From assembly GCF_002727125.1 (NCBI RefSeq), contig NZ_NHOA01000008.1:2658-66657 (forward strand): a stretch of DNA of 64,000 nt. The letters are read 5' to 3'. Origin of the DNA: Halorubrum persicum. GTDB taxonomy: Archaea; Halobacteriota; Halobacteria; Halobacteriales; Haloferacaceae. Both the position numbers and the translations under genes were made by a program. This document shows, piece after piece, positions 49,847 to 59,835 of the stretch. The notes beneath the pieces were generated by a model. The model had not been told where the DNA came from. It saw nothing but the letters and a program-made list of their open reading frames with translations, and ran no database searches. Numbering within the stretch: position 1 is the stretch's first letter; every line of letters starts with the position of its first letter.

Positions 49847-50569
49847 ATGGGACGACGAATCCAAGGACAGCGGCGTGGACGCGGCGGCCCGACGTTCCGG
49901 GCCCCGTCCCACCGCTACAAGGCGGAACTGTCGCACAAGAAGCTCGAAGACGTGGACACGATCACCGGCGAAATCGTCGGGATCGAACACGACCCCGCTC
50001 GCTCGGCTCCGCTCGCGGAGATCGAGTTCGGGGACGACGACCGTCGACTCGTGCTCGCGCCGGAAGGCGTGCGCGTGGGCGAGACGATCCAGGTCGGCGT
50101 GAGCGCGGAGATCAAGCCCGGGAACACGCTCCCGCTGGCGGAGATCCCCGAGGGCGTCCCGGTGTGTAACGTCGAGAGCAACCGCGGGGACGGCGGGAAG
50201 TTCGCGCGCGCCTCCGGCGTGTCGGCGACGCTTCTCACCCACGACCGCGATGTCGCGGTCGTCCAGCTCCCCAGCGGCGAAGTGAAGCGACTCGACCCGC
50301 AGTGCCGCGCCACGATCGGCGTGGTCGCCGGCGGCGGTCGGACGGAGAAACCCTTCGTCAAGGCCGGTAACAAACACCACAAGATGAAAGCGCGCGGGAC
50401 CAAATACCCGCGCGTGCGCGGCGTCGCGATGAACGCCGTCGACCACCCCTTCGGTGGCGGTGGTCGCCAACACCCCGGCCAGCCGAAGTCCGTCTCGCGG
50501 GACGCCCCGCCGGGACGCAAGGTCGGTGACATCGCATCCAAGCGCACCGGACGAGGTGGCAACAAATGA
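49847..50569 (+). CDS. rpl2: 50S ribosomal protein uL2
   Basis: 240 residues. Two SH3/OB-like barrels and the conserved C-terminal [20 protein letters not shown] near the peptidyl-transferase centre. One base after the rpl23 stop. Ends in an ATGA overlap with rps19. Confidence 0.97.
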   Translation: MGRRIQGQRRGRGGPTFRAPSHRYKAELSHKKLEDVDTITGEIVGIEHDPARSAPLAEIEFGDDDRRLVLAPEGVRVGETIQVGVSAEIKPGNTLPLAEIPEGVPVCNVESNRGDGGKFARASGVSATLLTHDRDVAVVQLPSGEVKRLDPQCRATIGVVAGGGRTEKPFVKAGNKHHKMKARGTKYPRVRGVAMNAVDHPFGGGGRQHPGQPKSVSRDAPPGRKVGDIASKRTGRGGNK

Positions 50570-50991
50570 GTTCAGATTACCGCACCGGCCGCGAGGGCAA
50601 GGAGTTCGCCTACCGCGGTCACTCGCTCGACGAGCTGCAGGAGATGGACGTAGAGGATGTCGCGGAACTGCTCCCCGCACGCCAGCGGCGAAGCATCGTT
50701 CGCGGACTCGGCACCGAACAGCAGAAGCTGCTGGAGACGGTCCGAAGCCGCGACAAGGAGACGACGGCGGACAACCCGATCCGGACGCACCTGCGCGACA
50801 TGCCGGTCCTGCCGGAGTTCGTCGGCGTCACCTTCTCCGTGTACAACGGACACAGCTTCGAGCGCGTGCAGGTCGAACCCGAGATGATCGGTCACTACCT
50901 CGGCGAGTTCCACCTGACTCGAAGCACCGTCGAACACGGTCAGGCCGGCATCGGCGCGACCCGGTCCTCGAAGTTCGTGCCCCTCAAGTAA
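50566..50991 (+). CDS. rps19: 30S ribosomal protein uS19
   Basis: 141 residues with the archaeal N-terminal helical extension. Core [20 protein letters not shown] and [15 protein letters not shown]. Contacts the 30S head and uS13. Start overlaps the rpl2 stop. Confidence 0.97.
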   Translation: MSSDYRTGREGKEFAYRGHSLDELQEMDVEDVAELLPARQRRSIVRGLGTEQQKLLETVRSRDKETTADNPIRTHLRDMPVLPEFVGVTFSVYNGHSFERVQVEPEMIGHYLGEFHLTRSTVEHGQAGIGATRSSKFVPLK

Positions 50992-50994
50992 CCC

Positions 50995-51459
50995 ATGGGA
51001 ATCAACTACAGCGTCGAGGCCGACCCGGAGACCACCGCCAAGGGGATGCTCCGCGAGCGGCCCATCAGCGTGAAGGACAGCAAGGAGATCTCCCGGGAGA
51101 TCAAAGGCGAGACGGTCGCCGACGCCGAGGAGTTCCTCCAGGAAGTCATCGACGAGGAGACGTCGGTGCCGATGCGCCAGCACAACGCCGGCGCGGGCCA
51201 CCGCTCCGACATCGACGGCTGGGACGCGGGACGGTACCCCGAGAAGGCCGCCAAGGACTTCCTGAAGCTCCTGGAGAACGTCAAGCACAACGCGGACGAA
51301 CAGGGGTTCGACGGCGACGGGATGGTCATCAAACACGTCGCTCCCCACAAGGTCGGCGAACGACCCGGCCGGAACCCGCGAGCCGCGGGTGCCACCGGGT
51401 GGAACACCACCCTCGCCGACGTCGAGCTCATCATCGAAGAGCCGGAGGCTGACGAATAA
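50995..51459 (+). CDS. rpl22: 50S ribosomal protein uL22
   Basis: 154 residues, typical of archaea. The long beta-hairpin that lines the exit tunnel is [20 protein letters not shown], with the core [18 protein letters not shown]. Its stop TAA overlaps the start of rps3 by one base. Confidence 0.97.
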   Translation: MGINYSVEADPETTAKGMLRERPISVKDSKEISREIKGETVADAEEFLQEVIDEETSVPMRQHNAGAGHRSDIDGWDAGRYPEKAAKDFLKLLENVKHNADEQGFDGDGMVIKHVAPHKVGERPGRNPRAAGATGWNTTLADVELIIEEPEADE

Positions 51460-52403
51460 TGGCTGACGAACACCAATTCATCGAGGACGGCCTGCGCCGT
51501 TCACAGATCAACGAGTTCTTCGCGGACGAGCTCGGCCGCGCCGGCTACGGCGGCATGGATGTCGCCCAGACGCCGATGGGCACGCAGATCGTCCTGAAGG
51601 CCGAAAAGCCCGGCATGGTGATCGGGAAGGGCGGGAAGAACATCCGCAAGATCACCACCGAGCTCGAGGACCGCTTCGACATGGACGACCCGCAGATCGA
51701 CGTTCAGGAGGTCGACGAGCCCGACCTGAACGCTCAGATCGTCGCGGACCGTCTCGCGAACGCGCTGGAGCGCGGCTGGTACTTCCGGAAGGCCGGACAC
51801 ACGACGATCGACCGGATCATGGACGCGGGCGCGCTGGGCGCCGAGATCGTCCTGAGCGGGAAGGTCACTGGCGCGCGTTCGCGCGTCGAGAAGTTCAACC
51901 GCGGCTACATCAAGCACAACGGTGAGCCCGCGGAGGAGGTCGTCGATCACGGCCAGGGCGTCGCGGTGATGAAGCTCGGGACGATCGGCGTCAACGTGAA
52001 GATCATCCCGCCGGGCGCGCAGCTCCCGGACGACTTCGACATCCGCGAGGACGCCGAGGTCCCGGAGGTCGAACAGGCGGCGGTCGACGTCGACGCCGAC
52101 GAGGGCGTCGAGTCGCTGCTCGAGGAGGAGCCCGAGGAGGTGCCCGACGTGGGCGCCGACGACGACGTCGAGGTTCCCGACGAGGACCCGAGCGATCTCA
52201 TCGACGAGGAGGTCGTCGAGGAGGTCGTCGAGGAGACCCAGGAGACGGCCACGGAGGCGACCGACGTCGCTGCCGAGGAGCCGGTCGGCGACGAGAACGT
52301 CGACGCCGACGACGTCGAGGAGCTCGACGAGGAGATCGAGGCGGAAGCCGCGGACCTCGTCGCAGAGATGGAAGCCGCGGACGAAGACGAGGAGGACGAA
52401 TAA
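51459..52403 (+). CDS. rps3: 30S ribosomal protein uS3 with long acidic tail
   Basis: 314 residues. KH domain with GKGG at 56-59 ([16 protein letters not shown]), then the C-terminal uS3 domain to about residue 195. Residues 196-314 are a tail with 58 acidic residues of 119 and a single basic one. This tail is far more acidic and longer than in most uS3 proteins, and is probably disordered. Confidence 0.97.
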   Translation: MADEHQFIEDGLRRSQINEFFADELGRAGYGGMDVAQTPMGTQIVLKAEKPGMVIGKGGKNIRKITTELEDRFDMDDPQIDVQEVDEPDLNAQIVADRLANALERGWYFRKAGHTTIDRIMDAGALGAEIVLSGKVTGARSRVEKFNRGYIKHNGEPAEEVVDHGQGVAVMKLGTIGVNVKIIPPGAQLPDDFDIREDAEVPEVEQAAVDVDADEGVESLLEEEPEEVPDVGADDDVEVPDEDPSDLIDEEVVEEVVEETQETATEATDVAAEEPVGDENVDADDVEELDEEIEAEAADLVAEMEAADEDEEDE

Positions 52404-52616
52404 ATGGCGATCCTCTACACCGACGAGATCCGCGACATGACGGCGGCCGAGCGTCAGGTCGAGCTCGAGGAGCTCGAGACCGAGCTGCTCAACTCGAAGG
52501 CGCAGCGCGCCGCCGGCGGCATGCCGGAGAGTCCGGGCCGCGTCAAGGAGCTCAAGAAGACGATCGCGCGGATCAAGACGATCCAGGCGGAAGAAGGCGA
52601 CTTCGACGACGAATAA
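52404..52616 (+). CDS. rpl29: 50S ribosomal protein uL29
   Basis: 70 residues, two antiparallel helices ([20 protein letters not shown] and [20 protein letters not shown]). Directly follows the rps3 stop. Confidence 0.96.
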   Translation: MAILYTDEIRDMTAAERQVELEELETELLNSKAQRAAGGMPESPGRVKELKKTIARIKTIQAEEGDFDDE

Positions 52617-52618
52617 CG

Positions 52619-53077
52619 ATGATCTCCCCCGACACACTCGTACGGCACGAACTCGTCGGCCTCCCGGTTCGGGTGGCCGACGCCGACAGCGACGCCCACG
52701 TGGGCATCGCCGGTCGCGTGCTGTCCGAGACGTTCGGCACCCTCGTGGTGCGAACGGGGTCGGGGGACAAACGCGTGCCCAAGTCGGGCACGACGTTCGA
52801 GTTCGCGGTCGTCGATCGACCGACCGCCCGCACAGATGAAGCCGCCGACGACGGTCAGTCGTCGGGGTCCGCGTCCCAACTCGGGTCGGATACTACGGGG
52901 GTCCGCCCCCGTCAGTCTGGCCCGTCCGGATCCACAAGCGTCGTCACCGGTGACGACGCGGGTCCGGCGAGCCACCGCGGCGAGTGCAAAGACGCGGTCT
53001 ACGCGACGGTGGATGGCGAGCGGTTACGGCATCGGCCCGCCGAACGCACCGAACAAGGTGTCACACAATGGCGATAG
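52619..53077 (+). CDS. rnp1: RNase P protein component 1 (Rpp29/Pop4)
   Basis: 152 residues. Binds the RNase P specificity domain with Rpp21. N-terminal SISHELVG-like RHELVGLPVRVADADSD, core GIAGRVLSETFGTLVVRTG and KRVPKSGTTFEFAV. A disordered segment (about 68-122, rich in Ser, Gly, Asp) separates the core from the C-terminal DAVYATVDGERLRHRPAERT. This insertion makes it longer than the usual 95-100 residues. It overlaps rps17 by 10 bases. Confidence 0.94.
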   Translation: MISPDTLVRHELVGLPVRVADADSDAHVGIAGRVLSETFGTLVVRTGSGDKRVPKSGTTFEFAVVDRPTARTDEAADDGQSSGSASQLGSDTTGVRPRQSGPSGSTSVVTGDDAGPASHRGECKDAVYATVDGERLRHRPAERTEQGVTQWR

Positions 53078-53412
53078 GAATCGACGTACCCACGCCTCCG
53101 GAGCCAGACAACCCGGAGGATTACGACTACGAGAAGTGCCCGTTCCACGGGCAGCTCTCCGTCCGCGGCCAGACCCGTGAGGGAACGGTCGTGTCGACGG
53201 ATATGGAAAAGACCGTCATCGTCGAGCGAGAGTACGACGTGTTCGTACCGAAATACGATCGGTACATGAAGCGTCGGTCGCGCATTCCGGCCCACGTGCC
53301 GGGCGTGCTCGACTCGCTCGAAGTCGGTGACGAAGTGAAAATCGCGGAGACGCGACCGCTCTCGAAGACGAAGTCCCACGTCGTCGTCGAGAACCTGTCG
53401 GGTGATCTGTGA
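53068..53412 (+). CDS. rps17: 30S ribosomal protein uS17
   Basis: 114 residues from [22 protein letters not shown] fold [20 protein letters not shown] and [17 protein letters not shown]. The start overlaps the rnp1 stop by 10 bases in another frame. Confidence 0.96.
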   Translation: MAIGIDVPTPPEPDNPEDYDYEKCPFHGQLSVRGQTREGTVVSTDMEKTVIVEREYDVFVPKYDRYMKRRSRIPAHVPGVLDSLEVGDEVKIAETRPLSKTKSHVVVENLSGDL

Positions 53413-53810
53413 TGGAGGCGCTCAAGGCCGACGTCACGCAGGGGCTCTCGAAGGGCTCGCTCATCACGTGCGCCGACAACACCGGCGCCCGTGAGCTGAA
53501 GGTGATCTCCGTGTCGGGCTACTCCGGCACGAAGAATCGCCACCCGAAGGCAGGTATCGGCGACAAGGTGACCGTCTCGGTCACCAAAGGGACCCCGGAG
53601 ATGCGGCGGCAGGTGCTGGAGGCGGTCGTCGTCCGCCAGCGCAAGCCGATCCGCCGTCCGAACGGCACGCGCGTGAAGTTCGAGGACAACGCGGCCGTCA
53701 TCATCGACGACCTCGAGGAGCCGCGGGGCACGGAGATCAAAGGCCCCGTCGCCCGCGAGGTCGCCGAACGCTTCGGGAGCATCGCCTCGACCGCGACGAT
53801 GATCGTCTAA
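53412..53810 (+). CDS. rpl14: 50S ribosomal protein uL14
   Basis: 132 residues starting [20 protein letters not shown]. Conserved [15 protein letters not shown] and [25 protein letters not shown] overlap with rps17; the GTG 3 bases earlier is not needed. Confidence 0.96.
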   Translation: MEALKADVTQGLSKGSLITCADNTGARELKVISVSGYSGTKNRHPKAGIGDKVTVSVTKGTPEMRRQVLEAVVVRQRKPIRRPNGTRVKFEDNAAVIIDDLEEPRGTEIKGPVAREVAERFGSIASTATMIV

Positions 53811-53812
53811 TC

Positions 53813-54169
53813 ATGACGAAACAGCCACGCAAACAGCGAAAACGGTCGGAGACCGCGCCGCTCCACGAGCGGCAGAACCAGGTCCGGGCCACCCTCACGG
53901 ACGACCTCCGCGAGGAGTACGGCCAGCGGAACGTCCGCGTCAACGCCGGAGACACCGTCGAGGTGCTTCGCGGCGACGCGGCCGGCACGGAGGCCGAGGT
54001 CATCTCGGTCGACCTGTCCGCAGAACGGATCACCGTCGAGGACGTCACCGTCGCGAAGGCGGACGGGGAAGAGGCTCCCCGCCCCATCCCGGCGAGCAAC
54101 GTTCGGGTGACCGAGCTGGACCTGGAAGACGAGCGCCGGGAGGCGCGGCTCCAGGAGGATAACGAATGA
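53813..54169 (+). CDS. rpl24: 50S ribosomal protein uL24
   Basis: 118 residues. KOW motif in [21 protein letters not shown]-terminal basic/acidic tail. Ends in ATGA overlap with rps4e. Confidence 0.95.
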   Translation: MTKQPRKQRKRSETAPLHERQNQVRATLTDDLREEYGQRNVRVNAGDTVEVLRGDAAGTEAEVISVDLSAERITVEDVTVAKADGEEAPRPIPASNVRVTELDLEDERREARLQEDNE

Positions 54170-54891
54170 CGCGACATCAGAAGCGACTGGCAGTACCGAA
54201 CTCCTGGCCGGTCGAGCGGAAGACGAACACGTTCACCGTCAAGGCCGGCGCCGGCCCGCACGGTGAGGCGGGCGTTCCGCTCGTCGTCCTGCTGCGGGAC
54301 GTGCTCGGCTACGTCGACTCGACGAAGGAGGCGCGCTACGCGCTGAACAACGACTCGGTCCTCGTCAACGGGGACGCCGTCTCGGACGAGCAGCGTCCGA
54401 TCGGGATGTTCGACATCCTGGCGTTCCCCGAGCGCGGGGAGTTCTTCCGCGTCTTCCCCGACGAGGGCGGTCGGCTCGCGCTGACTCCCGTCGACGAGGA
54501 GGCCGCCGGTAGCCGACTCGGAAAGATCACGAACAAGTCCGTCGTCCCCGGTGGCGACGCGCAGCTGACGCTCCACGACGGGACCAACGTCCTCGTGGAC
54601 GCCGACACCGAGTACGACACGAAGGACTCGATCGTCGTCGACAACGAGTCGAAGGAGATCGTCGCCCACTTCGAGTACGAAGAGGGCGCCCTGGTCACCG
54701 CCGTCGCCGGTCAGCACGCCGGCCGTATCGGCGAAGTGGCCGACATCGACGTGACGCTCGGCTCCGGCTCGAACACGGTCTTCGTCGGCGACGACGAGGA
54801 CGGCTACGAGACGGTCGAGGAGTACCTCGTCGTCATCGACGAGAACTTCACCGGCGACGACGCCGACGAGGCGGGTGATTCGGATGAGTGA
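54166..54891 (+). CDS. rps4e: 30S ribosomal protein eS4
   Basis: 241 residues. S4-like domain with [20 protein letters not shown], then the eS4 central barrel and a C-terminal KOW ([19 protein letters not shown]). Archaea/eukaryote-specific. The C-terminal EAGDSDE is acidic. Overlaps rpl5 by 8 bases. Confidence 0.96.
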   Translation: MTRHQKRLAVPNSWPVERKTNTFTVKAGAGPHGEAGVPLVVLLRDVLGYVDSTKEARYALNNDSVLVNGDAVSDEQRPIGMFDILAFPERGEFFRVFPDEGGRLALTPVDEEAAGSRLGKITNKSVVPGGDAQLTLHDGTNVLVDADTEYDTKDSIVVDNESKEIVAHFEYEEGALVTAVAGQHAGRIGEVADIDVTLGSGSNTVFVGDDEDGYETVEEYLVVIDENFTGDDADEAGDSDE

Positions 54892-55408
54892 ATCCGAGAG
54901 CGCCCCCCACGAGATGCGCGAGCCGTACCTGGAGAAGGTCGTCGTCCACATGGGCGTCGGTCAGGGCGGTGAGCCGCTCGCGGACGCCGAGGAGATCATC
55001 GAAGCGATCACGGGCCAGCAGTCGGTCCGGACCACTTCGAAGCGCACCATCGCCGAGTTCGGGATCCGCAAGGGCGACCCGATCGGCGTCAAGGTGACGC
55101 TGCGGGACGAGGACGCACACGAGTTCCTCGCGACCGCACTCGACATCGTCGACGTCTCGCAGAGACAGTTCGACGACACCGGCAACCTGAGCTTCGGGGT
55201 CGAAGACCACACCGACTTCCCGAGCCAGGAGTACGACCCGAGCATCGGCATCTACGGCCTCGACGTGACGACGACGATCGTCCGTCCCGGCTACCGCGTG
55301 TCGAAGCGGGACAAGGCGACGGCGTCGATCCCCGCGAAACACCGGATGACCGCCGAGGACGCGGCCGCGTTCCTCGAAACGAACTTCGACGTTGAGGTAA
55401 CGGAATGA
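54884..55408 (+). CDS. rpl5: 50S ribosomal protein uL5
   Basis: 174 residues from [20 protein letters not shown]. Binds 5S rRNA with uL18. Core [15 protein letters not shown] and [20 protein letters not shown]. The stop overlaps rps14 (ATGA). Confidence 0.96.
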   Translation: MSESESAPHEMREPYLEKVVVHMGVGQGGEPLADAEEIIEAITGQQSVRTTSKRTIAEFGIRKGDPIGVKVTLRDEDAHEFLATALDIVDVSQRQFDDTGNLSFGVEDHTDFPSQEYDPSIGIYGLDVTTTIVRPGYRVSKRDKATASIPAKHRMTAEDAAAFLETNFDVEVTE

Positions 55409-55578
55409 GCGAAGCGAACAACGACACGGGCGAGCACGCGTCGAAACGCACCGACTCCCGGCACACCTGCCGGCGGTGCGACCGCGAGCAGGGGCTCGTC
55501 GGCAAGTACGACATTAACCTCTGCCGGCAGTGTTTCCGCGAGGTCGCCCGAGATATGGGATTCGAGAAGTACAGCTGA
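55405..55578 (+). CDS. rps14: 30S ribosomal protein uS14, zinc-binding short form
   Basis: 57 residues, short enough to be missed by length filters. Translation starts [20 protein letters not shown]. Zinc ligands are C22, C25 (TCRRC), C40 and C43 (LCRQC). The C-terminus ends MGFEKYS. Overlaps rpl5 by 4 bases; 2 bases before rps8. Confidence 0.96.
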   Translation: MSEANNDTGEHASKRTDSRHTCRRCDREQGLVGKYDINLCRQCFREVARDMGFEKYS

Positions 55579-55580
55579 TC

Positions 55581-55973
55581 ATGACGGGAAACGATCCATT
55601 CACCAACGCACTGGCCGGCATGGACAACGCCGAGAGCGTTGGCCACCTGTCGTACACGGTTGAGCCCGCCTCCAACATCATCGGCTCCGTCCTCGAGGTC
55701 CTCTACGACCGCGGGTACGTCGACGGCTTCGAGTACGTCGACGACGGGAAAGCCGGGAAGTTCGAGGTCGAACTGAAAGGAGCGATCAACGAGTGTGGCG
55801 CCGTCAAGCCCCGCTACTCCGCGGGTGCCGACGAGTTCGAGAAGTGGGAGAAGCGATACCTCCCCGCCCGTGACTACGGGACGCTCATCGTCACGACGAG
55901 CCACGGCGTCATGAGCCACTACGAGGCCCGCGAAGCGGGTATCGGCGGCCAAGTGATCGCATACGTCTACTAA
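55581..55973 (+). CDS. rps8: 30S ribosomal protein uS8
   Basis: 130 residues from MTGNDPFTNALAGMDNAE. C-terminal rRNA-binding core GTLIVTTSHGVMSHYEAREA. The open frame upstream of this ATG belongs to rps14 in another phase. Confidence 0.96.
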   Translation: MTGNDPFTNALAGMDNAESVGHLSYTVEPASNIIGSVLEVLYDRGYVDGFEYVDDGKAGKFEVELKGAINECGAVKPRYSAGADEFEKWEKRYLPARDYGTLIVTTSHGVMSHYEAREAGIGGQVIAYVY

Positions 55974-55975
55974 CA

Positions 55976-56509
55976 ATGAACAGAGTCGAAATTGACATTC
56001 CGGACGACGTCTCCGCCGAGACCGACCACCTCGAACTCACCGTCGAGGGTCCCAACGGGAGCGTTACGCGACGCCTCTGGTACCCCGACGTCGAGGTCAC
56101 GGTCGAAGACGGTGTCGTCGCGATCGCCTCCGAGAACGATGACGCGAAGACGAACGCCACGGTTGGCACCTTCGAGAGCCACGTCGCCAACATGATCCAC
56201 GGCGTCACCGACGGCTGGGAGTACACGATGGAAGTGTACTACGCCCACTTCCCGATGCAGGTGACCGTGGAGGGTGACGAGGTCGTCATCGAGAACTTCC
56301 TCGGCGAGCGAGCACAGCGACGCACCCCGATCCGCGGGGACACGGACGTACAGATCGACGGCGAGACGGTCACGCTTTCGGGCTCCGACAAGGAGGCCGT
56401 CGGGCAGACCGCCGCCGACATCGAACAGCTGACGAAGGTGACCGACAAGGACACGCGCGTCTTCCAGGACGGCGTGTACATCGTCGAGAAACCCACCGGA
56501 GGTGCCTAA
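55976..56509 (+). CDS. rpl6: 50S ribosomal protein uL6
   Basis: 177 residues, two alpha/beta repeats typical of uL6. ANMIHGVTDGWEYTMEVYYA and ENFLGERAQRRTPIRGDTDV mark the rRNA-contact regions. Separated from rps8 by 2 bases. Confidence 0.96.
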   Translation: MNRVEIDIPDDVSAETDHLELTVEGPNGSVTRRLWYPDVEVTVEDGVVAIASENDDAKTNATVGTFESHVANMIHGVTDGWEYTMEVYYAHFPMQVTVEGDEVVIENFLGERAQRRTPIRGDTDVQIDGETVTLSGSDKEAVGQTAADIEQLTKVTDKDTRVFQDGVYIVEKPTGGA

Positions 56510-56512
56510 CCA

Positions 56513-57223
56513 ATGGCCGAAGAACTGGAAGACATCAGCGGTGTCGGTCCCTCGAAGGCGGACGCCCTTCGCGCGGCCGGCTACGAGACGGTCGAGGACG
56601 TGAAGGCCGCCTCCCAGTCGGAGCTCTCCGAGGTCGACGGCGTCGGCAACGCGCTCGCAGCGCGTATCAAGGCCGACGTCGGCGGGCTGGAGGTCGACGA
56701 GGAGGCGGACGCGGAGATCGAAGACGAGACGGACGAGGAGGAGGCAGCCGAGGGGGCCGCCGCCGACGAGGACGTCGAGACGGAGCTTCGCCCCCGCGGT
56801 CACGCCGACAAGACGCCGGAACTGGACGACGAGACCGCTCGCGCGCTCGCACAGAAGCACCGCGAGGGGAAACCGCAGTTCAACCGGCAGGATTACCACA
56901 AGAAGAAGCGCATCCCGACGTCGTGGCGCAAGCCGCGCGGCGGGCTCTCCAAGCAGCGTCGCCGCATGAAGGCGAAGGGCCCTGTCGTCGAGGCAGGGTT
57001 CCGCTCGCCGAAGGCGTCGCGCGACCTGCACCCGAGCGGCTTCGAGGAAGTCCGCGTGCACAACACGGACGACCTCGAGGGCGTCGACGGCGACACGCAG
57101 GCGGTGCGGATCGCCTCGAAGGTCGGCGGTCGCAAGCGCGAACTGATCGAAGACGAGGCGGAGGAGCGCGGCATCCGCGTGCTGAACCCGACCTACGTCG
57201 AAGTGGAGGTCAACGATGAGTGA
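56513..57223 (+). CDS. rpl32e: 50S ribosomal protein eL32 with helix-hairpin-helix extension
   Basis: 236 residues. The N-terminal 60 form an HhH domain ([37 protein letters not shown]), a haloarchaeal addition. An acidic linker follows and then eL32 from about 105 ([20 protein letters not shown]). A Shine-Dalgarno ggaggtg ends 8 bases before the ATG. Overlaps rpl19e by 8 bases. Confidence 0.96.
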   Translation: MAEELEDISGVGPSKADALRAAGYETVEDVKAASQSELSEVDGVGNALAARIKADVGGLEVDEEADAEIEDETDEEEAAEGAAADEDVETELRPRGHADKTPELDDETARALAQKHREGKPQFNRQDYHKKKRIPTSWRKPRGGLSKQRRRMKAKGPVVEAGFRSPKASRDLHPSGFEEVRVHNTDDLEGVDGDTQAVRIASKVGGRKRELIEDEAEERGIRVLNPTYVEVEVNDE

Positions 57224-57677
57224 TCTGAAGGCGCAGAAACGGCTCGCAGCGGACGAGCTCGACGTCGGCAAGGGCCGCGTCTGGCTCGACCCCGAGGCAC
57301 AGGAGGAGATCGAGGACGCCATCACGCGAGAGGACGTCCGCGAGCTCATCGACCAGGGCACCATCCGCGCGAAGGACGCGAAGACGAACTCCCGCGGTCA
57401 GGCCCGCGAGCGAGCCGAGAAGCGCTCGTACGGCCACAAATCCGGCGCCGGTACCCGGAAGGGGAAGGCCGGCGCGCGACAGAACACGAAGGACGACTGG
57501 AAGGCCCGGATCCGCGCGCAGCGCGCCCGCCTGAAGGAACTCCGCGACGACGAGGACGTGCTCGACGCCACCGAGTACCGCACGCTCTACAACAAGGCGA
57601 GCGGTGGCGACTTCGAGGACGTCGCGCGGCTGGAGGCGTACATCCAGACGCAGTACGGTTACGAGGTGACGGACTAA
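57216..57677 (+). CDS. rpl19e: 50S ribosomal protein eL19
   Basis: 153 residues. Helical basic protein: [41 protein letters not shown] Shine-Dalgarno ggaggt (57205-57210) is 5 bases before the ATG. One-base overlap with rpl18. Confidence 0.96.
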   Translation: MSDLKAQKRLAADELDVGKGRVWLDPEAQEEIEDAITREDVRELIDQGTIRAKDAKTNSRGQARERAEKRSYGHKSGAGTRKGKAGARQNTKDDWKARIRAQRARLKELRDDEDVLDATEYRTLYNKASGGDFEDVARLEAYIQTQYGYEVTD

Positions 57678-58234
57678 TGGCGACAGGACCACGATACAAG
57701 GTGCCGATGCGGCGCCGCCGCGAGGTCCGGACGGACTACCACCAGAGGTTGCGCCTGCTGAAATCGGGCAAGCCTCGCCTGGTCGCTCGGGTGAGCAACG
57801 CTCACGTCAGGGCGCAGCTGGTCACTCCCGGATCCGACGGCGACGAGACCCACGCGGCCGCCTCCAGCGAGGAGCTCGGCGAGTACGGCTGGGACGCCCC
57901 CACGGGCAACCTCCCCAGCGCGTACCTCACCGGTTACCTCGCGGGCGCCCGCGCCGTCGACGCCGGCCTCGACGAGGCCGTCCTCGACATCGGGCTCAAC
58001 ACGGCGACGCCCGGCAACAAGACGTTCGCAGTACAGGAAGGAGCGATCGACGCCGGCCTCGAGATCCCGCACAACGACGACGTGCTGGCCGACTGGTCGC
58101 GCACGCGCGGCGAGCACATCGCCGCGTACGCCGAGCAGCTCGACGAGCCGCTGTACAGCGGCGATTTCGACGCCGCCGACTTACCCGAGCACTTCGACGA
58201 CGTGCTCGCCACAATCCAGGAGGACCATGAGTAG
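57677..58234 (+). CDS. rpl18: 50S ribosomal protein uL18
   Basis: 185 residues. 5S rRNA-binding; [20 protein letters not shown] then [18 protein letters not shown]. Overlaps rps5 by 8 bases. Confidence 0.96.
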   Translation: MATGPRYKVPMRRRREVRTDYHQRLRLLKSGKPRLVARVSNAHVRAQLVTPGSDGDETHAAASSEELGEYGWDAPTGNLPSAYLTGYLAGARAVDAGLDEAVLDIGLNTATPGNKTFAVQEGAIDAGLEIPHNDDVLADWSRTRGEHIAAYAEQLDEPLYSGDFDAADLPEHFDDVLATIQEDHE

Positions 58235-58874
58235 ACACAACGACGGCTGGGAACCGCGGACGCGACTCGGCCGCAAGGTACAGGACGGCGACATCTCGTC
58301 GATGGAACAGGCGCTCGACTCCGGTCTCCCCATGAAGGAGGCCGAGATCGTCGACCAGCTCCTCCCGGGGCTGGAAGACGAGGTGCTGGACATCAACATG
58401 GTCCAGCGCATGACCGACTCCGGCCGCCGCGTGAAGTTCCGCTGCGTGGTCGCCGTGGGCAACCGCGACGGCTACCTCGGCTACGCGCAGGCCCGGGACG
58501 ACCAGGTCGGCGGCGCCATCCAGAAGGCGATCGACGTGGCGAAGCTGAACATCATCAAGGTCGACCGTGGCTCCGGGTCCTGGGAGGACCAGCCCGGCGG
58601 CACGAACTCCCTCACCCGCAAGGCCGAGGGGAAGGCCGGCTCCGTCACCGTCGAGATCCAGCCCGCCCCGCAGGGGCTCGGGCTGGCCGCGGCGGAGACG
58701 GTCCGGAACATCCTGGAGCTCGCCGGCGTCGAGGACGCCTGGACGAACTCCGACGGCAACACCCGCACGACCGTGAACCTCGCGAAGGCGACGTTCAACG
58801 CGCTGGAGAACGCGGCGCAGTCCCGCACTCCGCAGCACGCGCGTGAAGTCCACTACGACGAGGTGAGCGAGTGA
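58227..58874 (+). CDS. rps5: 30S ribosomal protein uS5
   Basis: 215 residues. dsRNA-binding fold [20 protein letters not shown] and the C-terminal [21 protein letters not shown] Shine-Dalgarno aggagg (58218-58223) is 3 bases before the ATG. TGATG overlap with rpl30. Confidence 0.97.
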   Translation: MSRHNDGWEPRTRLGRKVQDGDISSMEQALDSGLPMKEAEIVDQLLPGLEDEVLDINMVQRMTDSGRRVKFRCVVAVGNRDGYLGYAQARDDQVGGAIQKAIDVAKLNIIKVDRGSGSWEDQPGGTNSLTRKAEGKAGSVTVEIQPAPQGLGLAAAETVRNILELAGVEDAWTNSDGNTRTTVNLAKATFNALENAAQSRTPQHAREVHYDEVSE

Positions 58875-59338
58875 TGCAAGCGATCGTGCAGCTCCGCGGC
58901 GACGTGAATCTCGAGTACGGCGTCGAGGACACCCTCGACATGCTGAACATCGGGCGCGTCAACCACGCGACGTTCGTCCCCGAGACGGAGTCGTACCGCG
59001 GCATGATCACCAAGGTGAACGACGTCGTGGCGTTCGGGGAACCGAGCGTCGAGGCGGTCGCGTCCACTATCGCGCGACGCGGCGAGCCCTTGGAGGGCTC
59101 GGCCGACATCGACGACGAGTGGATCGACGACAACACCGACTACGCCGATCTCGAGGCGCTGGCCGAGGCGCTCGTCGACGAGGAGACGACCCTGCGCGAT
59201 CAGGGCCTCTCGCCGACGCTCCGGCTCCACGCCCCCCGCGGCGGTCACGAGGGAATCAAGCACCCCGTGATCGAGGGCGGCGAACTCGGAAAACACAGCA
59301 CTGAGGAGATCGACGGTCTCCTGGAGGCGATGCGATGA
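58874..59338 (+). CDS. rpl30: 50S ribosomal protein uL30
   Basis: 154 residues, archaeal-length uL30. Ferredoxin-like core [20 protein letters not shown] with LNIGRVNHATFVPET, and the C-terminal RLHAPRGGHEGIKHPVIEGG. Overlaps rpl15 by 4 bases. Confidence 0.96.
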   Translation: MQAIVQLRGDVNLEYGVEDTLDMLNIGRVNHATFVPETESYRGMITKVNDVVAFGEPSVEAVASTIARRGEPLEGSADIDDEWIDDNTDYADLEALAEALVDEETTLRDQGLSPTLRLHAPRGGHEGIKHPVIEGGELGKHSTEEIDGLLEAMR

Positions 59339-59832
59339 CGAGCAAGAAACGTCGACAGCGCGGCTCCCGAACGCACGGCGGCGGAACGCACAAGAACCGG
59401 CGCGGCGCCGGTCACCGCGGCGGTCGCGGTGCGGCCGGCCGCGCGAAACACGAGTACCACAACTACCCGCCGCTCGGGAAGTACGGCTTCAAGCGACCCG
59501 AGGGGACGCAGACCGAGGTCCTCGAAGTGAAGGTCCAGAAGCTCGACGAGGACGCGGCGCTGTACGCCGCGGACGACCTCGCCGAGGAAGACGGCGACGC
59601 GTACGTCATCGACGCGCGCGACGTCGTCGAGGACGGTCACGAGGCAGACGTCGTGAAGGTGCTCGGTGGCGGTCAGGTTCGGAGTGAGCTCCGCGTCACG
59701 GCCGATGCGTTCACCGCCGGCGCGGTCGAACTCATCGAGGAGGCCGGCGGCGAGGCGACGCTCTCCGAGCGCGCCGAGGAGGCCGCTGACGAACCGGAAA
59801 ACACTTCCGACGACGAGGACGACGAGGCGTAA
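59335..59832 (+). CDS. rpl15: 50S ribosomal protein uL15
   Basis: 165 residues. N-terminal Gly/Arg-rich rRNA-threading region RRQRGSRTHGGGTHKNRRG and GHRGGRGAAGRAKHEYH. The C-terminal tail is acidic (EPENTSDDEDDEA). Three bases before secY. Confidence 0.96.
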   Translation: MTSKKRRQRGSRTHGGGTHKNRRGAGHRGGRGAAGRAKHEYHNYPPLGKYGFKRPEGTQTEVLEVKVQKLDEDAALYAADDLAEEDGDAYVIDARDVVEDGHEADVVKVLGGGQVRSELRVTADAFTAGAVELIEEAGGEATLSERAEEAADEPENTSDDEDDEA

Positions 59833-59835
59833 CCA

